A DNA stretch of 64,000 nucleotides from Flammeovirga yaeyamensis (GTDB taxonomy: Bacteria; Bacteroidota; Bacteroidia; Cytophagales; Flammeovirgaceae), in the NCBI RefSeq assembly GCF_018736045.1, contig NZ_CP076132.1, forward strand, positions 4,506,001 to 4,570,000. Direction: 5' to 3'. Each line of letters begins with the position of its first letter. Position 1 is the stretch's first letter. The notes under the pieces were generated by a model. The model saw only the letters and a program-made list of their open reading frames with translations, searched no databases and was not told the DNA's origin. Both the position numbers and the translations under genes were made by a program. Below, piece after piece: positions 52,343-61,194 of the stretch.

Positions 52343-52960
52343 TTAAAGGTTAGAAAATTTTTCAACTGCATCTTGAGCGATGATCAACTTGTCCGCGTGC
52401 AATACTTCGTAAGTGTTCAATGAATCAACAACTACTACGTTTGCTTTTGGCAAGTTTCTAGCTGACTTGTAAACATTATCGTTTTGCTCACCCAAAACTA
52501 GAAGAGTCTTCACGTCTGAGAATTGCAAGTTTGATAATACTTCTTTGTAAGCTTTAGTTTGTGGAGCCTCGAAAGAAAGAGTTTCCAAAACTGTTACATT
52601 GCTCTCTTTTGCTTTGTAAGCCAACGCCGAACGACGAGCCAATTGCTTAAGTTTTCTGTTAAGCGTTTGACGGTAGTTTCTCGGACGTGGTCCAAAGATA
52701 CGTCCACCACCTCTGAAAACAGGTGATTTGATAGAGCCCGAACGAGCTGTACCTGTACCTTTTTGTTTTTTAAGCTTACGAGTAGATCCTACGATCTCCG
52801 CACGCTCTTTAGCTTTATGCGTACCTTGACGTTGTGCCGCCAAATACGCTTTTACGTCAAGATAGATAGCATGATCATTTGGCTCGATACCAAATACTGC
52901 TTCTGGTAAATCAACTTTACCAGTCTCAACGCCTTTTGAGTTCAATACTGCGATTTCCAT
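52343..52960 (-). CDS. rplD: Ribosomal protein uL4
   Basis: 205 residues with AVFGIEPNDHAIYLDVKAYL, KKQKGTGTARSGSIKSPVFR and GGGRIFGPRPRNYRQTLNRK, the loop that lines the exit tunnel. In other bacteria uL4 can regulate its own operon through the mRNA leader, which is relevant to the 150-nt leader upstream of rplC. Confidence 0.97.
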   Translation of the reverse strand: MEIAVLNSKGVETGKVDLPEAVFGIEPNDHAIYLDVKAYLAAQRQGTHKAKERAEIVGSTRKLKKQKGTGTARSGSIKSPVFRGGGRIFGPRPRNYRQTLNRKLKQLARRSALAYKAKESNVTVLETLSFEAPQTKAYKEVLSNLQFSDVKTLLVLGEQNDNVYKSARNLPKANVVVVDSLNTYEVLHADKLIIAQDAVEKFSNL

Positions 52961-52967
52961 CTACTGA

Positions 52968-53588
52968 TTACTTTTCAAGGATTACGTAAGAATTTTTAGC
53001 ACCTGGAATTGCACCAGAAACAAGGATTAAACCATCCTCTGGATACATTTTCATAACGCGTAAGTTCATCACTTTAACACGCTTACCACCAGTACGTCCA
53101 GCCATACGAAGACCTTTGAATACACGTGATGGAGTTGCACATGCACCAATCGCACCTGGAGCTCTTAAACGGTTATGCTGACCGTGAGTAGCTTGACCTA
53201 CACCACCGAAGTTGTGTCTCTTAACTACACCTTGGAAACCTTTACCTTTAGAAGTACCTACGATGTCTACGAATTCACCTTCAGCGAAGATTTCGTCCAT
53301 TTTCAATACATCTCCTAGAGCTCTTTCCATAACTGGGTTACGGAATTCTACCACTTTACGTTTTGGTGTGGTACCAGCTTTTGAGAAGTGACCTTTCATA
53401 GCAGCGGACGTACGCTTCTCCTTCTTCTCGTCGAAGCCCACCTGAATAGCTGTATAGCCATCAGATTCTACCGTCTTAACTTGAGTCACAACGTTAGGAC
53501 CAGTTTGAATCAACGTACAAGCGATGTTCTTGCCGTTTTCATCATAAATACTAGTCATACCGACTTTTTTTGCAATAAGTCCTGGCAT
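52968..53588 (-). CDS. rplC: Ribosomal protein uL3
   Basis: 206 residues. [20 protein letters not shown] at the start, [19 protein letters not shown] and [20 protein letters not shown] in the central loop are diagnostic. It is the first gene of this cluster; rpsJ, which normally precedes it, is absent. A consensus promoter lies about 160 bp upstream. Confidence 0.97.
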   Translation of the reverse strand: MPGLIAKKVGMTSIYDENGKNIACTLIQTGPNVVTQVKTVESDGYTAIQVGFDEKKEKRTSAAMKGHFSKAGTTPKRKVVEFRNPVMERALGDVLKMDEIFAEGEFVDIVGTSKGKGFQGVVKRHNFGGVGQATHGQHNRLRAPGAIGACATPSRVFKGLRMAGRTGGKRVKVMNLRVMKMYPEDGLILVSGAIPGAKNSYVILEK

Positions 53589-53747
53589 TGTTCTTTACTT
53601 TAAAAATTAATTAATTAAACGCCTGAAATTCAACTCATCTATACCTAACTCTGTAAAGAAAAACTCGCATTGAACTCCCCGTCTGGTCCTTCAATTTGAT
53701 GCCTTTCTTAGAGCCGTAACGATACAGTACAGCTTTCAAACGGCTTG
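53589..53747 (-). promoter_or_regulatory. Candidate ribosomal-protein leader of rplC
   Basis: A leader of about 150 nt between the promoter and rplC. It starts with a hairpin closed by GCCGT/ACGGC and contains the G-rich segment GGACCAGACGGGGAGTTC. The position fits an autogenous r-protein leader, but I can name no known family. Confidence 0.4.
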
Positions 53748-53777
53748 CAAAGGTAATCATATTATTTTACTTCCCAA
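53748..53777 (-). promoter_or_regulatory. Consensus promoter of the rplC cluster
   Basis: On the minus strand TTG, exactly 19 bp, then TACCTTTG, identical in both boxes and spacing to the SRP RNA promoter at 1450-1479. Confidence 0.88.
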
Positions 53778-53967
53778 ATTTTTATTTATACATCACTTAA
53801 AAACAGTGAGATAGGAGAACTTTATTAACAATTTGTTTATTTATATAAGGAGTTTTCATCAAAATGCCTTTTTTTGTATATCATTCATTATGAGTTAGTC
53901 ATATTTTTACTCCTAACATTGCTACTTTTTGATAAGTAACACATTCTCAACCTTTCATTTTTTGACT

Positions 53968-55098
53968 ATGAATACTAACAACAAAAAAAATAGAAGACAT
54001 TTTATCAAACAGCTTACTAAAGTAAGTGGAAGTGCCCTAGCATCTGCGACTGCTTTATCAGCTTGTAGCAAAGAAAGCAATTCAGAAATTGTCAAAAGTA
54101 AAAAGAAAGAGAAGGTATTTAACTGGAAATGTGTAACAGTATGGCCTCCTAACTTCCCTATTCTTGGTGAAGGGGTAAACAATCTTGCCGAGGAACTTAG
54201 AGAGTTATCCGATGGGCGTCTTAATATAAAGGTATTCGGAGGAGGAGAATTGGTCCCCGCTTTAGAATCTTTTGATGCTGTACAACTAGGTGCCGCACAA
54301 ATGATGCATGGTGCTGCTTATTATTGGGCGGGTAAAATTCCTGCTTCCGTATTTTTTACTGCTACTCCATTTGGTATGACGACGAGGCAACAAAATGCAT
54401 GGTTATTATATGGCGGTGGAAACGAACTTTGGAAGGAACTATATAATAAGATTGGACTAGAACCTTTCCCTTGCGGAAATACCGGAGTACAAATGGGAGG
54501 TTGGTTTAATAAAAAACTCGAAATAGCAGAAGACCTTCAAGGAATAAAAATGAGAATTCCCGGTCTCGGAGGAAAAGTATTTTCTAGAGCTGGAGGTACT
54601 GCTGTAACGGTAGCAGGTGGTGAAATTTACACCAATTTAGAAAGAGGTGTTTTAGATGCGACAGAATGGATTGGTCCGTATCATGATTACTTAATGGGAT
54701 TTCATAAAATTGCCAAGTACTATTATTATCCAGGTTGGCACGAACCATCGGCTACTCTAGAATTGGTTTGTAATAAAAAAGCATACGATAGTCTTCCAGA
54801 AGATTTACAGGAAATGATCAGAATCGTTTCTTTAAAATATAACGGTAGTATGATGTCTGAATTTGAAAAGTTCAATACAGAATACTTAGAGAAAATAAAG
54901 TCCGAAGGAAACAATGAAATATTGCCTTTCCCAAAAGAAGTAATGGAGACTTTAAAACAAAACGCAGACTCAGTGATGTCCGACCTCATCTCATCAGATC
55001 CTTTTGCTAAAAAAGTGTACGAAAGCTTCACTCAGTTTAAACAGAATATTAAACAATGGTCAACAATTTCAACTGATGCTATACAAGAGTACCTTTAA
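53968..55098 (+). CDS. TRAP transporter solute-binding protein (DctP-like), Tat lipoprotein
   Basis: About 376 residues from the ATG at 53968. The N-terminus has a twin-arginine motif (NRRHFIKQLTKVSGSALAS) and a lipobox-like LSAC. The body is a DctP-type TRAP binding protein: GGELVPALESFDAVQLGAAQ, MRIPGLGGKVFSRAGGTAV and EIYTNLERGVLDATEW. It captures an organic acid in the periplasm or at the membrane. No DctQ/DctM permease genes are adjacent, so it is an orphan here; the partner must lie elsewhere or it may act in sensing. Confidence 0.85.
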   Translation: MNTNNKKNRRHFIKQLTKVSGSALASATALSACSKESNSEIVKSKKKEKVFNWKCVTVWPPNFPILGEGVNNLAEELRELSDGRLNIKVFGGGELVPALESFDAVQLGAAQMMHGAAYYWAGKIPASVFFTATPFGMTTRQQNAWLLYGGGNELWKELYNKIGLEPFPCGNTGVQMGGWFNKKLEIAEDLQGIKMRIPGLGGKVFSRAGGTAVTVAGGEIYTNLERGVLDATEWIGPYHDYLMGFHKIAKYYYYPGWHEPSATLELVCNKKAYDSLPEDLQEMIRIVSLKYNGSMMSEFEKFNTEYLEKIKSEGNNEILPFPKEVMETLKQNADSVMSDLISSDPFAKKVYESFTQFKQNIKQWSTISTDAIQEYL

Positions 55099-55112
55099 AC
55101 CAATTATTATCT

Positions 55113-55120
55113 TACCTTTG
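55113..55120 (+). promoter_or_regulatory. Promoter -7 box of the acidic protein gene
   Basis: TACCTTTG, an exact copy of the strongest Bacteroidota -7 form, 30 bp before the ATG. The -33 half is weak. Confidence 0.65.
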
Positions 55121-55150
55121 CGTCACTTAAAATATTGATATTCATAATAC

Positions 55151-55645
55151 ATGAGCTCAAAATTATTAAACAACGTAAAGTCAGCGATCAAAGCTGCAGG
55201 TAAATCTTTCGTTTATTCTTCTCCTGAGGAGAATGATGACAGCCAAGCACAATTCCAATTCATCAGCACAAGAGATGGTGAAGAAAAAGTAATGGATGCC
55301 TTTATCTATACTTTAGAAATGGAATACGTAATGAAACTTCACGAAGAAGCGGTTCAACATGTCATCAACGAAAATCCAAAGTTTGCTGATGCTGACTTCG
55401 ACGTAATGGATGGCCCACACATGGATGCTGTCGACGAAGCTATCGCTACTTTATCTAAAGACGATACTTACGATGTAGGTGAATTCGTAGAAGAACGTCC
55501 TGATGACGAAGAAGGTAACGGCACTCCTATCGATATCTGTTTACACGTTGAAGAAATCACAGATGAAGTAATTGCAAAATTCATCTCTGAATACAACGAT
55601 GGAACTTTAAAGATCGACGAAACAGTGAGATCTTTCGAGATATAA
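55151..55645 (+). CDS. Acidic cytoplasmic protein of unknown function
   Basis: A 164-residue, strongly acidic protein without a signal peptide or membrane segment. The N-terminal SSKLLNNVKSAIKAAGKSF is basic-amphipathic; the rest is Asp/Glu-rich (GEFVEERPDDEEGNGTPIDI). I do not recognise the family. The strong TACCTTTG box and dedicated terminator suggest it is well expressed as a single-gene unit. Confidence 0.65.
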   Translation: MSSKLLNNVKSAIKAAGKSFVYSSPEENDDSQAQFQFISTRDGEEKVMDAFIYTLEMEYVMKLHEEAVQHVINENPKFADADFDVMDGPHMDAVDEAIATLSKDDTYDVGEFVEERPDDEEGNGTPIDICLHVEEITDEVIAKFISEYNDGTLKIDETVRSFEI

Positions 55646-55666
55646 TATTTCTTGAATCAAGAAAGC

Positions 55667-55702
55667 AAAAGAGGTAGCACATACAGTGTCTACCTCTTTT
55701 TT
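55667..55702 (+). terminator. Terminator of the acidic protein gene
   Basis: An 11-bp stem AAAAGAGGTAG/CTACCTCTTTT with a T-run; very similar in stem sequence to the terminator at 1299-1340. Confidence 0.9.
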
Positions 55703-55723
55703 ATTTATAACAATTTTGATCAT

Positions 55724-55757
55724 AAAAAAGGTAAAGTAACCTAAGCTACTTTACCTT
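55724..55757 (-). terminator. Terminator of the rpiB-DUF4293 unit
   Basis: An 11-bp stem AAGGTAAAGTA/TACTTTACCTT with a T-run on the minus strand. Confidence 0.85.
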
Positions 55758-55782
55758 CTCAATAAGTATCTGATACTATCAA

Positions 55783-56229
55783 TTAGTCTCTAAGACGACC
55801 GCTGATAGAATCTTTTACTTTCTTTTCGTCTCTTTGAATGAATTTAATCGCCAAGCGGTTAAGAACAATAGAGAAAACTGGCAGGAAGAAACCTACTGCA
55901 GGTTCTCCGTTCGCTCCTGCTAATTCTGCTCCTTGATAATAACCGTAGTACATCATTAAACCTAAAGTAATGAAGATTAATAATGTATTTACAAGGTTCA
56001 ATTTCACCTGCTTCATTCTATCTTTAAAAGATAATAATGAATATAAAGCGACCAATGCAGATATTGTTGCTACAACAGCAATAGCCATTGTATTGATAAC
56101 CCCTCCACTGTAAGTAAATTCTCTTGAAGTTAATACTGCTTCACCTGCACTCCAAATTGGTGTAAAGTTAACAGCAAACATGCCGACTACGATCAAGAAT
56201 AAAAAGATCGATTGGATTCTTTGAATCAT
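55783..56229 (-). CDS. DUF4293 membrane protein
   Basis: A 148-residue inner-membrane protein with four hydrophobic segments (FLFLIVVGMFAVNFTPIWSA; TMAIAVVATISALVALYSLL; LVNTLLIFITLGLMMYYGYY; VGFFLPVFSIVLNRLAIKFI) and a basic cytoplasmic tail. The start IQRIQSIFLFL is typical of DUF4293, a Bacteroidota-specific family without known function. It lies 20 bp downstream of rpiB and is probably cotranscribed. Confidence 0.8.
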   Translation of the reverse strand: MIQRIQSIFLFLIVVGMFAVNFTPIWSAGEAVLTSREFTYSGGVINTMAIAVVATISALVALYSLLSFKDRMKQVKLNLVNTLLIFITLGLMMYYGYYQGAELAGANGEPAVGFFLPVFSIVLNRLAIKFIQRDEKKVKDSISGRLRD

Positions 56230-56249
56230 TTTTTAAGTTATTTGATAGT

Positions 56250-56681
56250 TTATGATAAAGGAATCTTGTTCACTCTATTATTGTGACGTCCCCCTTCAAA
56301 TTCTGTAGAAATAAATGTATCTACAATCTCGATAGCTCTAACTAATGAAATAAAACGAGCAGGCATAGCCAATACATTCGCATTATTGTGCTGACGAGTT
56401 AATTGTGCCAATACTGGCTCCCAGCAAAGGCCTGCACGAACACCTTGGTGCTTGTTCGCTACCATTGATACACCAATACCACTTCCACAAATAGTGATAC
56501 CGAATTCTACCTCACCATTTTCTACAGCCTCAGCTAATGGGTGAACATAATCAGGGTAATCACAAGAATCTGTTGAGAAAGGACCGAAATCTTTTACTTC
56601 ATGACCATTCGACTCTAAGTGTTCGATGATTGCTTTCTTGTATTCGTAACCTGCGTGGTCACCACCAATTGCCAATTTCAT
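56250..56681 (-). CDS. rpiB: Ribose 5-phosphate isomerase B
   Basis: 143 residues: KLAIGGDHAGYEYKKAIIEH at the start, DSCDYPDYVHPLAEAVENGE, and the catalytic Cys in GITICGSGIGVSMVANKHQG. It interconverts ribose 5-phosphate and ribulose 5-phosphate in the pentose phosphate pathway. First gene of a two-gene unit with the DUF4293 protein. Confidence 0.95.
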   Translation of the reverse strand: MKLAIGGDHAGYEYKKAIIEHLESNGHEVKDFGPFSTDSCDYPDYVHPLAEAVENGEVEFGITICGSGIGVSMVANKHQGVRAGLCWEPVLAQLTRQHNNANVLAMPARFISLVRAIEIVDTFISTEFEGGRHNNRVNKIPLS

Positions 56682-56796
56682 AATTGTATTCTTATTAAGT
56701 TTTAAAGCGTAATCTTTTTTGAGAAATTATCTCCCAAAATACTTCAAACGTTTTCTACGTCTTGCAAAGATATTAATTGTTTTATTACTTCACGAT

Positions 56797-57915
56797 ATGT
56801 TTATTGTAATAGAGCCTTATCGTTTTTTACCTCCTATAAATGGAGGTCATAAAGCCAACTACCATGTTTGCGAGCAACTGTCTAAAAAGACACCTTTAAC
56901 TTGCATCTCCACTACAAACAATCCTGATATTAAAATCCCATTCAAGATTGAAAAAGTTTTCGGCGACAAAATTACAAAATATATAAATCCTTTCGTAGGA
57001 TGGAAAATATATAAATCGGCAAAAAGGCTAAAAACAAAGCAAATTTTACTTAATCAGCCCTTTATGAGCTTATTAATCCTCCCAATTTGTCGAATTCTAG
57101 GTATCCCTTTTCTAATTTTCTCTCACAACATAGAATATACCCGCTTTAAAAGCATGGGTAAAGTATGGTGGCCACTAATGAAAATGCTCGAATCATTTGC
57201 TTATAAAACAGCCGATAAAGTATTATTCATCTCTGAAGAAGACCGTCAATTTGCTATCAAGAATATAAGGTTGATGGAAGATAAATGCCTGAATATGCCT
57301 TATGGAACATCGGTGAATCAATTTCCTATGGATATTGCAGAAAGTAGACGAAAGGTTTATCAATCCCACCAACTATCTGATGATACTTTGAGTTTATTCT
57401 ATTTTGGTCCTATGGACTATGCCCCCAATCAAAAAGGGTTAGAAAATTTGTTGTATCAGGTACTACCGGAAGTAAGAAAGACAAATAAAAAAGTACACCT
57501 GTTTTTGGCAGGCAAAAATATTCAAAACAAAGAGCTAAATTATATCCAACAATCCGATGATATCACTTGGTTAGGATTTGTAGATGATCTCGACTTATAC
57601 ATCAAAGGAACAGATGTAATGTTGAATCCAATTTGGATTGGTGGTGGAGTAAAGATTAAATTAATGGAATCTTTGTCATTAGGTGCTACTGCAATATCTT
57701 ACCGAAGTGGAAGTTTTGGTATCAATATAAAAACTCTTGAAGATAAAATTACCATCATCGAAGATGAGGATAGTAAAGCATTTGCTCAAAAAATTATTGA
57801 AACTCCTATTTCAGATAAAAAAAAGACGCCAAAAGCATTCTACGATTACCATCATTGGGAAAAGATTACTGATAGAACGTTAACACAACTTTCATTGCTG
57901 CAAATATCCTCTTAA
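56797..57915 (+). CDS. GT4-like glycosyltransferase
   Basis: About 372 residues from the ATG at 56797 (FIVIEPYRFLPPINGGHKAN), the usual N-terminal strand plus the GG loop of GT-B enzymes; the longer reading frame adds an unlikely basic leader. FSHNIEYTRFKSMGK, ADKVLFISEEDRQFAI, LFYFGPMDYAPNQKGLENLL and NPIWIGGGVKIKLMESLSLG give the second Rossmann domain and the GGxxxKxxE-type donor site. It probably adds a sugar to a surface glycan; donor and acceptor are unknown. It is followed closely by the next gene. Confidence 0.82.
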   Translation: MFIVIEPYRFLPPINGGHKANYHVCEQLSKKTPLTCISTTNNPDIKIPFKIEKVFGDKITKYINPFVGWKIYKSAKRLKTKQILLNQPFMSLLILPICRILGIPFLIFSHNIEYTRFKSMGKVWWPLMKMLESFAYKTADKVLFISEEDRQFAIKNIRLMEDKCLNMPYGTSVNQFPMDIAESRRKVYQSHQLSDDTLSLFYFGPMDYAPNQKGLENLLYQVLPEVRKTNKKVHLFLAGKNIQNKELNYIQQSDDITWLGFVDDLDLYIKGTDVMLNPIWIGGGVKIKLMESLSLGATAISYRSGSFGINIKTLEDKITIIEDEDSKAFAQKIIETPISDKKKTPKAFYDYHHWEKITDRTLTQLSLLQISS

Positions 57916-57940
57916 TTTTGGGGCTTATACAATTACAACT

Positions 57941-58606
57941 ATGACATTAGCAGAAACCATTTCAGACATTATTAATAAATCTCCATTTCTTCAGGAAGGA
58001 ATTGCAGAGGGTATTGTGAATTACAGTGCCTTGGCTAGAAAATTAAATCCTGAAATCAATGAACTCATGCAAAAAGAGGTTCAGGAAGGTGCTATTGTGA
58101 TGGCCTTAAAAAGAATGGCTCACAAAGTGGAAGCTTCTGGAATGGAAGATCAAGCCAAAGAATATATCCGACACATGGGTGATATTTTGGTGAGATCCGA
58201 TTTGGTCGATTTTGCTTACAAGAACTCTCCTACCTTAATTGGTTGTCAGAAGCAATTATTGGAATTAGTCCAAAATGTTACTGGCGATTTGTTTCATGCA
58301 TCTTCGAAAGGTATGCACGAAACGAACATCATTACTTCAAAGTCTTTTGCTCCAAAAGTAAAAGAGCTATTTGATGAAGAAGAAAAGCTAACAGAAATTC
58401 AAGACCTTGCTGCCGTGACGATGCGTATGCCAATGTCTTATGATAAAGATGCTCCTGGTGTATTCTATTTTATTTTGAAAACTTTAGCATGGAATAAAAT
58501 CAATGTCGTTGAATTTATTTCTACTAAACACGAATTTTCCATTGTGATTGAAAAAGGAGAAATCAACAAAACATTCAACTTATTGCATAATATGAAAAAT
58601 GGATAA
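57941..58606 (+). CDS. Conserved hypothetical protein with possible C-terminal ACT-like fold
   Basis: 221 residues without signal or membrane segments. The first ~90 residues are helical (SDIINKSPFLQEGIAEGIVN). The C-terminal ~65 residues (PGVFYFILKTLAWNKINVVE followed by HEFSIVIEKGEINKTFNLLH) have the beta-alpha-beta pattern and 'Pxx(F/I) ... I(N/D)(I/V)' look of ACT-type regulatory domains. No catalytic domain is present, so a regulatory or binding role is a guess. TAATTTTG overlaps the stop codon of the glycosyltransferase gene and may be a promoter. Confidence 0.6.
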   Translation: MTLAETISDIINKSPFLQEGIAEGIVNYSALARKLNPEINELMQKEVQEGAIVMALKRMAHKVEASGMEDQAKEYIRHMGDILVRSDLVDFAYKNSPTLIGCQKQLLELVQNVTGDLFHASSKGMHETNIITSKSFAPKVKELFDEEEKLTEIQDLAAVTMRMPMSYDKDAPGVFYFILKTLAWNKINVVEFISTKHEFSIVIEKGEINKTFNLLHNMKNG

Positions 58607-58761
58607 TCAAAAATGTGAACAACATCTTGATTACCCATTACTATTTTAATATCCACCATCACTTATCAACAACTCCACCGTTTACAAACAATTTGATGTC
58701 GATAAATGAGTAGTTTCTTCTACTTATTTCTGTAAAATCTAAATACAGACCACGAATGTGA

Positions 58762-58811
58762 ATAACTTTTTATTTTCACCTCGATTCATGGTGATGTTTT
58801 CAAAAAGTTAT
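58762..58811. other. Inverted repeat between convergent genes
   Basis: ATAACTTTTT/AAAAAGTTAT outer arms (10 bp) and TCACC/GGTGA inner arms with a 9-nt loop, separated by short unpaired T-rich runs. It may terminate transcription of the ABC transporter genes or of the preceding gene; there is no clean T-run. Confidence 0.5.
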
Positions 58812-58825
58812 CAACATTTATATGG

Positions 58826-59539
58826 TTAAATTGATTCTTCAGTAATTTTTGCTCCAAAATAACTTTCCAACTCTTCCAATGTTGATTCTGTATTTTCAAC
58901 ATCTTTAGCCACTTGACCATCTTCTAACATCACTATTCTAGAACTGATACCAGTTACATGTTGCAAATCGTGACTTGAAACAATGGCAGTTACACCTTCT
59001 TCTGATAGTTTCTGAATTTTTAATCGTAACCACTGCTGAGAAGTTGGATCTAAGTTGGCAAACGGTTCGTCCAATATCAATAACTCTGGGTTACCGATTA
59101 ACGCTCCCAAAATTCCTGTTTTGTTTTTATTACCCTTCGATAAATCCTTAATCATCTTTTTACCTGTCAGGAAATCATCACCATAAAAAGCTTTGTTCTG
59201 AGTTAAGAACTCATCCAAATCACCTTTCTTCCATTGATGTAAATTAGCGACAAATTCAAGATATTCTAATGAGGTCATAAAAGGCACCAAGAAGGAATCA
59301 TCTAAAAATGAACCTGTATATTTTTTCCATTCTTCTGATTTTGAAACGGCTGAATCTTTAATTTTTATTTCTCCATCAGTCGCTTTTATTAAATCAAGTA
59401 GTAAACTTAGAAAAGTAGTTTTACCCGCTCCATTATTTCCTACAAGACCAACGATTTCGTTCTTTTTGATATCCAGCGTTTCTACAGACAAAGCTGTTTT
59501 ATCACCGTATTTTTTAATTAGTTTTTCTGTATGTATCAT
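58826..59539 (-). CDS. ABC transporter ATP-binding protein
   Basis: 237 residues with Walker A GNNGAGKT (~35), a signature-like LSKGNKNKTG in place of LSGGQ (~135), Walker B LLILDEPFANLD (~155) and the H-switch SSHDLQHV (~190). It follows the DUF5687 permease gene after 8 bp and should power that exporter. The substrate is unknown. The altered signature is common in this permease-linked subgroup. Confidence 0.88.
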   Translation of the reverse strand: MIHTEKLIKKYGDKTALSVETLDIKKNEIVGLVGNNGAGKTTFLSLLLDLIKATDGEIKIKDSAVSKSEEWKKYTGSFLDDSFLVPFMTSLEYLEFVANLHQWKKGDLDEFLTQNKAFYGDDFLTGKKMIKDLSKGNKNKTGILGALIGNPELLILDEPFANLDPTSQQWLRLKIQKLSEEGVTAIVSSHDLQHVTGISSRIVMLEDGQVAKDVENTESTLEELESYFGAKITEESI

Positions 59540-59547
59540 GATATTAT

Positions 59548-61017
59548 TTATTGACTAAAGCCTTCTGACATTCTATATTTTCTCTTGTTAAATTGATTCA
59601 CTAGTGGTTTAATCATAAAACTGTGGAATACTAAACCTAAAATTCCCACAGAAGAAACAATGATTAATGCAGTGTAGTGATCAAAAGCATAATAACCTAT
59701 GGCATACAATACAAGAGGAATAATCATTAATGGTAAATTGGAAATAAAATGTGATGCTTGAGTACCTTGATAATTAAAAGCAGTTCCTTTATCTAGTTCA
59801 ATAGCCTTTTTATTAAATGTACCAATAAAGAAAATCAACTTTAGATTTATTCCGATGTTGAATAAGTATCCTACAAAGATCATTAGGGCAAAGTTTAGAT
59901 CAAGGAAAGCAAAAATACTACATCCCAAAATCATAGATATTGTGGTAATGCCTAAGTAAAAGTTATGCTTCGCTTTAATATAATCCTCTACTGTGAATGG
60001 TTGTGTTCGAATAAAATTGAAAAATTTTCCTTCCCATGCGTACATAAATTGACCAAACATTGCTCCTACTACTCCGGTAGTAAACCAACAAAAGAAAAAT
60101 AGCATTACCTGTGCTTGATGTTCTTGAGTTTTTACAACAATCATTGGGTAGAAAAGGAAAAGAAAGACCATAACTACCAAATTTTTCAGTCTCTTGTTTC
60201 TTAGAATCAATTTTGATTCATAGATCATAAAACTCTTCATGATAGAATCGCCTTTAATCAAATAACTCAAATCAAAAGAAGAAACTTTCTCCTTATGTAT
60301 TTCTTGATCTGTTAGTAATAATGTTTTGGACAAATTTAGAGTGATGAAATAAATTCCCATAAAAAGTAAAATAGGAATAATGACCATCCAAGTGGATGTC
60401 ACCACCATATTAAAGTACTCTGCAAAGTAAGTTGAAAGTGGTAAATACCCTTTGATATCAATATAACCTAATCCTAAAATAGATAAAGTGATAATTAACC
60501 AAGGTATGAATGCTTTGCCTACAGTTTTCCCAATGTTATAGGCAAGAAAATTATTTATCAACACATGAAGTGTTATTGATATCAACCAAACTAAAGCTTG
60601 TATGCCATCTACATCATTGATTACAGCAATAAAAAAGAAAGGCAAAAACAGAAAATAAGGTAGTACATTAAATGCACTAAAAAGCGATTTCACTTGAAGG
60701 AAATGAAGTAAACTCGACCTTTTGATGGGTAAATACAAATAGGGTTTTACATCAAATGGACTTTGATTTTGAATGACTGACCTAAGAAACAGATCCAAAA
60801 CAAAGTAGTAATAAAGAAACTTACTTAAAGTAAGAGTAGCTACTTGAGTTTCATCATATTTCAACATGATGTTGTCCAAGAAGAAACTTAGACTTACCGC
60901 TGCTCCTCCAAAATAGAGCACCATAAGGACCACGAAAAATTTAATGAGTACACTCTGAGCATCAAAGACGCTTCTACCTTTACCTTTTAGGTATAAGGAG
61001 GTTAGTTTTAAGATCAT
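59548..61017 (-). CDS. DUF5687 / ABC-2-type permease
   Basis: A 489-residue inner-membrane protein with around ten or more hydrophobic segments. The start ILKLTSLYLKGKGRSVFDAQ and PFDVKPYLYLPIKRSSLLHF are typical of the DUF5687 permeases of Bacteroidota, which pair with an ABC ATPase. Together with the downstream ATPase gene it forms an exporter of unknown substrate. The pair is a two-gene operon. Confidence 0.83.
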   Translation of the reverse strand: MILKLTSLYLKGKGRSVFDAQSVLIKFFVVLMVLYFGGAAVSLSFFLDNIMLKYDETQVATLTLSKFLYYYFVLDLFLRSVIQNQSPFDVKPYLYLPIKRSSLLHFLQVKSLFSAFNVLPYFLFLPFFFIAVINDVDGIQALVWLISITLHVLINNFLAYNIGKTVGKAFIPWLIITLSILGLGYIDIKGYLPLSTYFAEYFNMVVTSTWMVIIPILLFMGIYFITLNLSKTLLLTDQEIHKEKVSSFDLSYLIKGDSIMKSFMIYESKLILRNKRLKNLVVMVFLFLFYPMIVVKTQEHQAQVMLFFFCWFTTGVVGAMFGQFMYAWEGKFFNFIRTQPFTVEDYIKAKHNFYLGITTISMILGCSIFAFLDLNFALMIFVGYLFNIGINLKLIFFIGTFNKKAIELDKGTAFNYQGTQASHFISNLPLMIIPLVLYAIGYYAFDHYTALIIVSSVGILGLVFHSFMIKPLVNQFNKRKYRMSEGFSQ

Positions 61018-61194
61018 TTTTAAAGAGAGAATTTGTTTTAGTTGACTAGTTCATTTTCGAGTATGCGTTCGTCATAAAAAGAATAAATCTGAAATCGAAA
61101 AATATTTTCATCGATATCAGATAAATATGTTTATTGTATAAATAATAAAACGTTAGATTTATCAGAAAGTTATACTTATTAACAACAAACAAAA

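Noticed and set aside
58607..58825. Cluster of DnaA-box-like sequences (TTATCAACA twice, TTATTCACA once) suggesting oriC
   Set aside because: None is a perfect TTATCCACA, two of the sites lie at or overlap the arms of one inverted repeat, and there is no clear AT-rich unwinding element or dnaA/dnaN neighbour.
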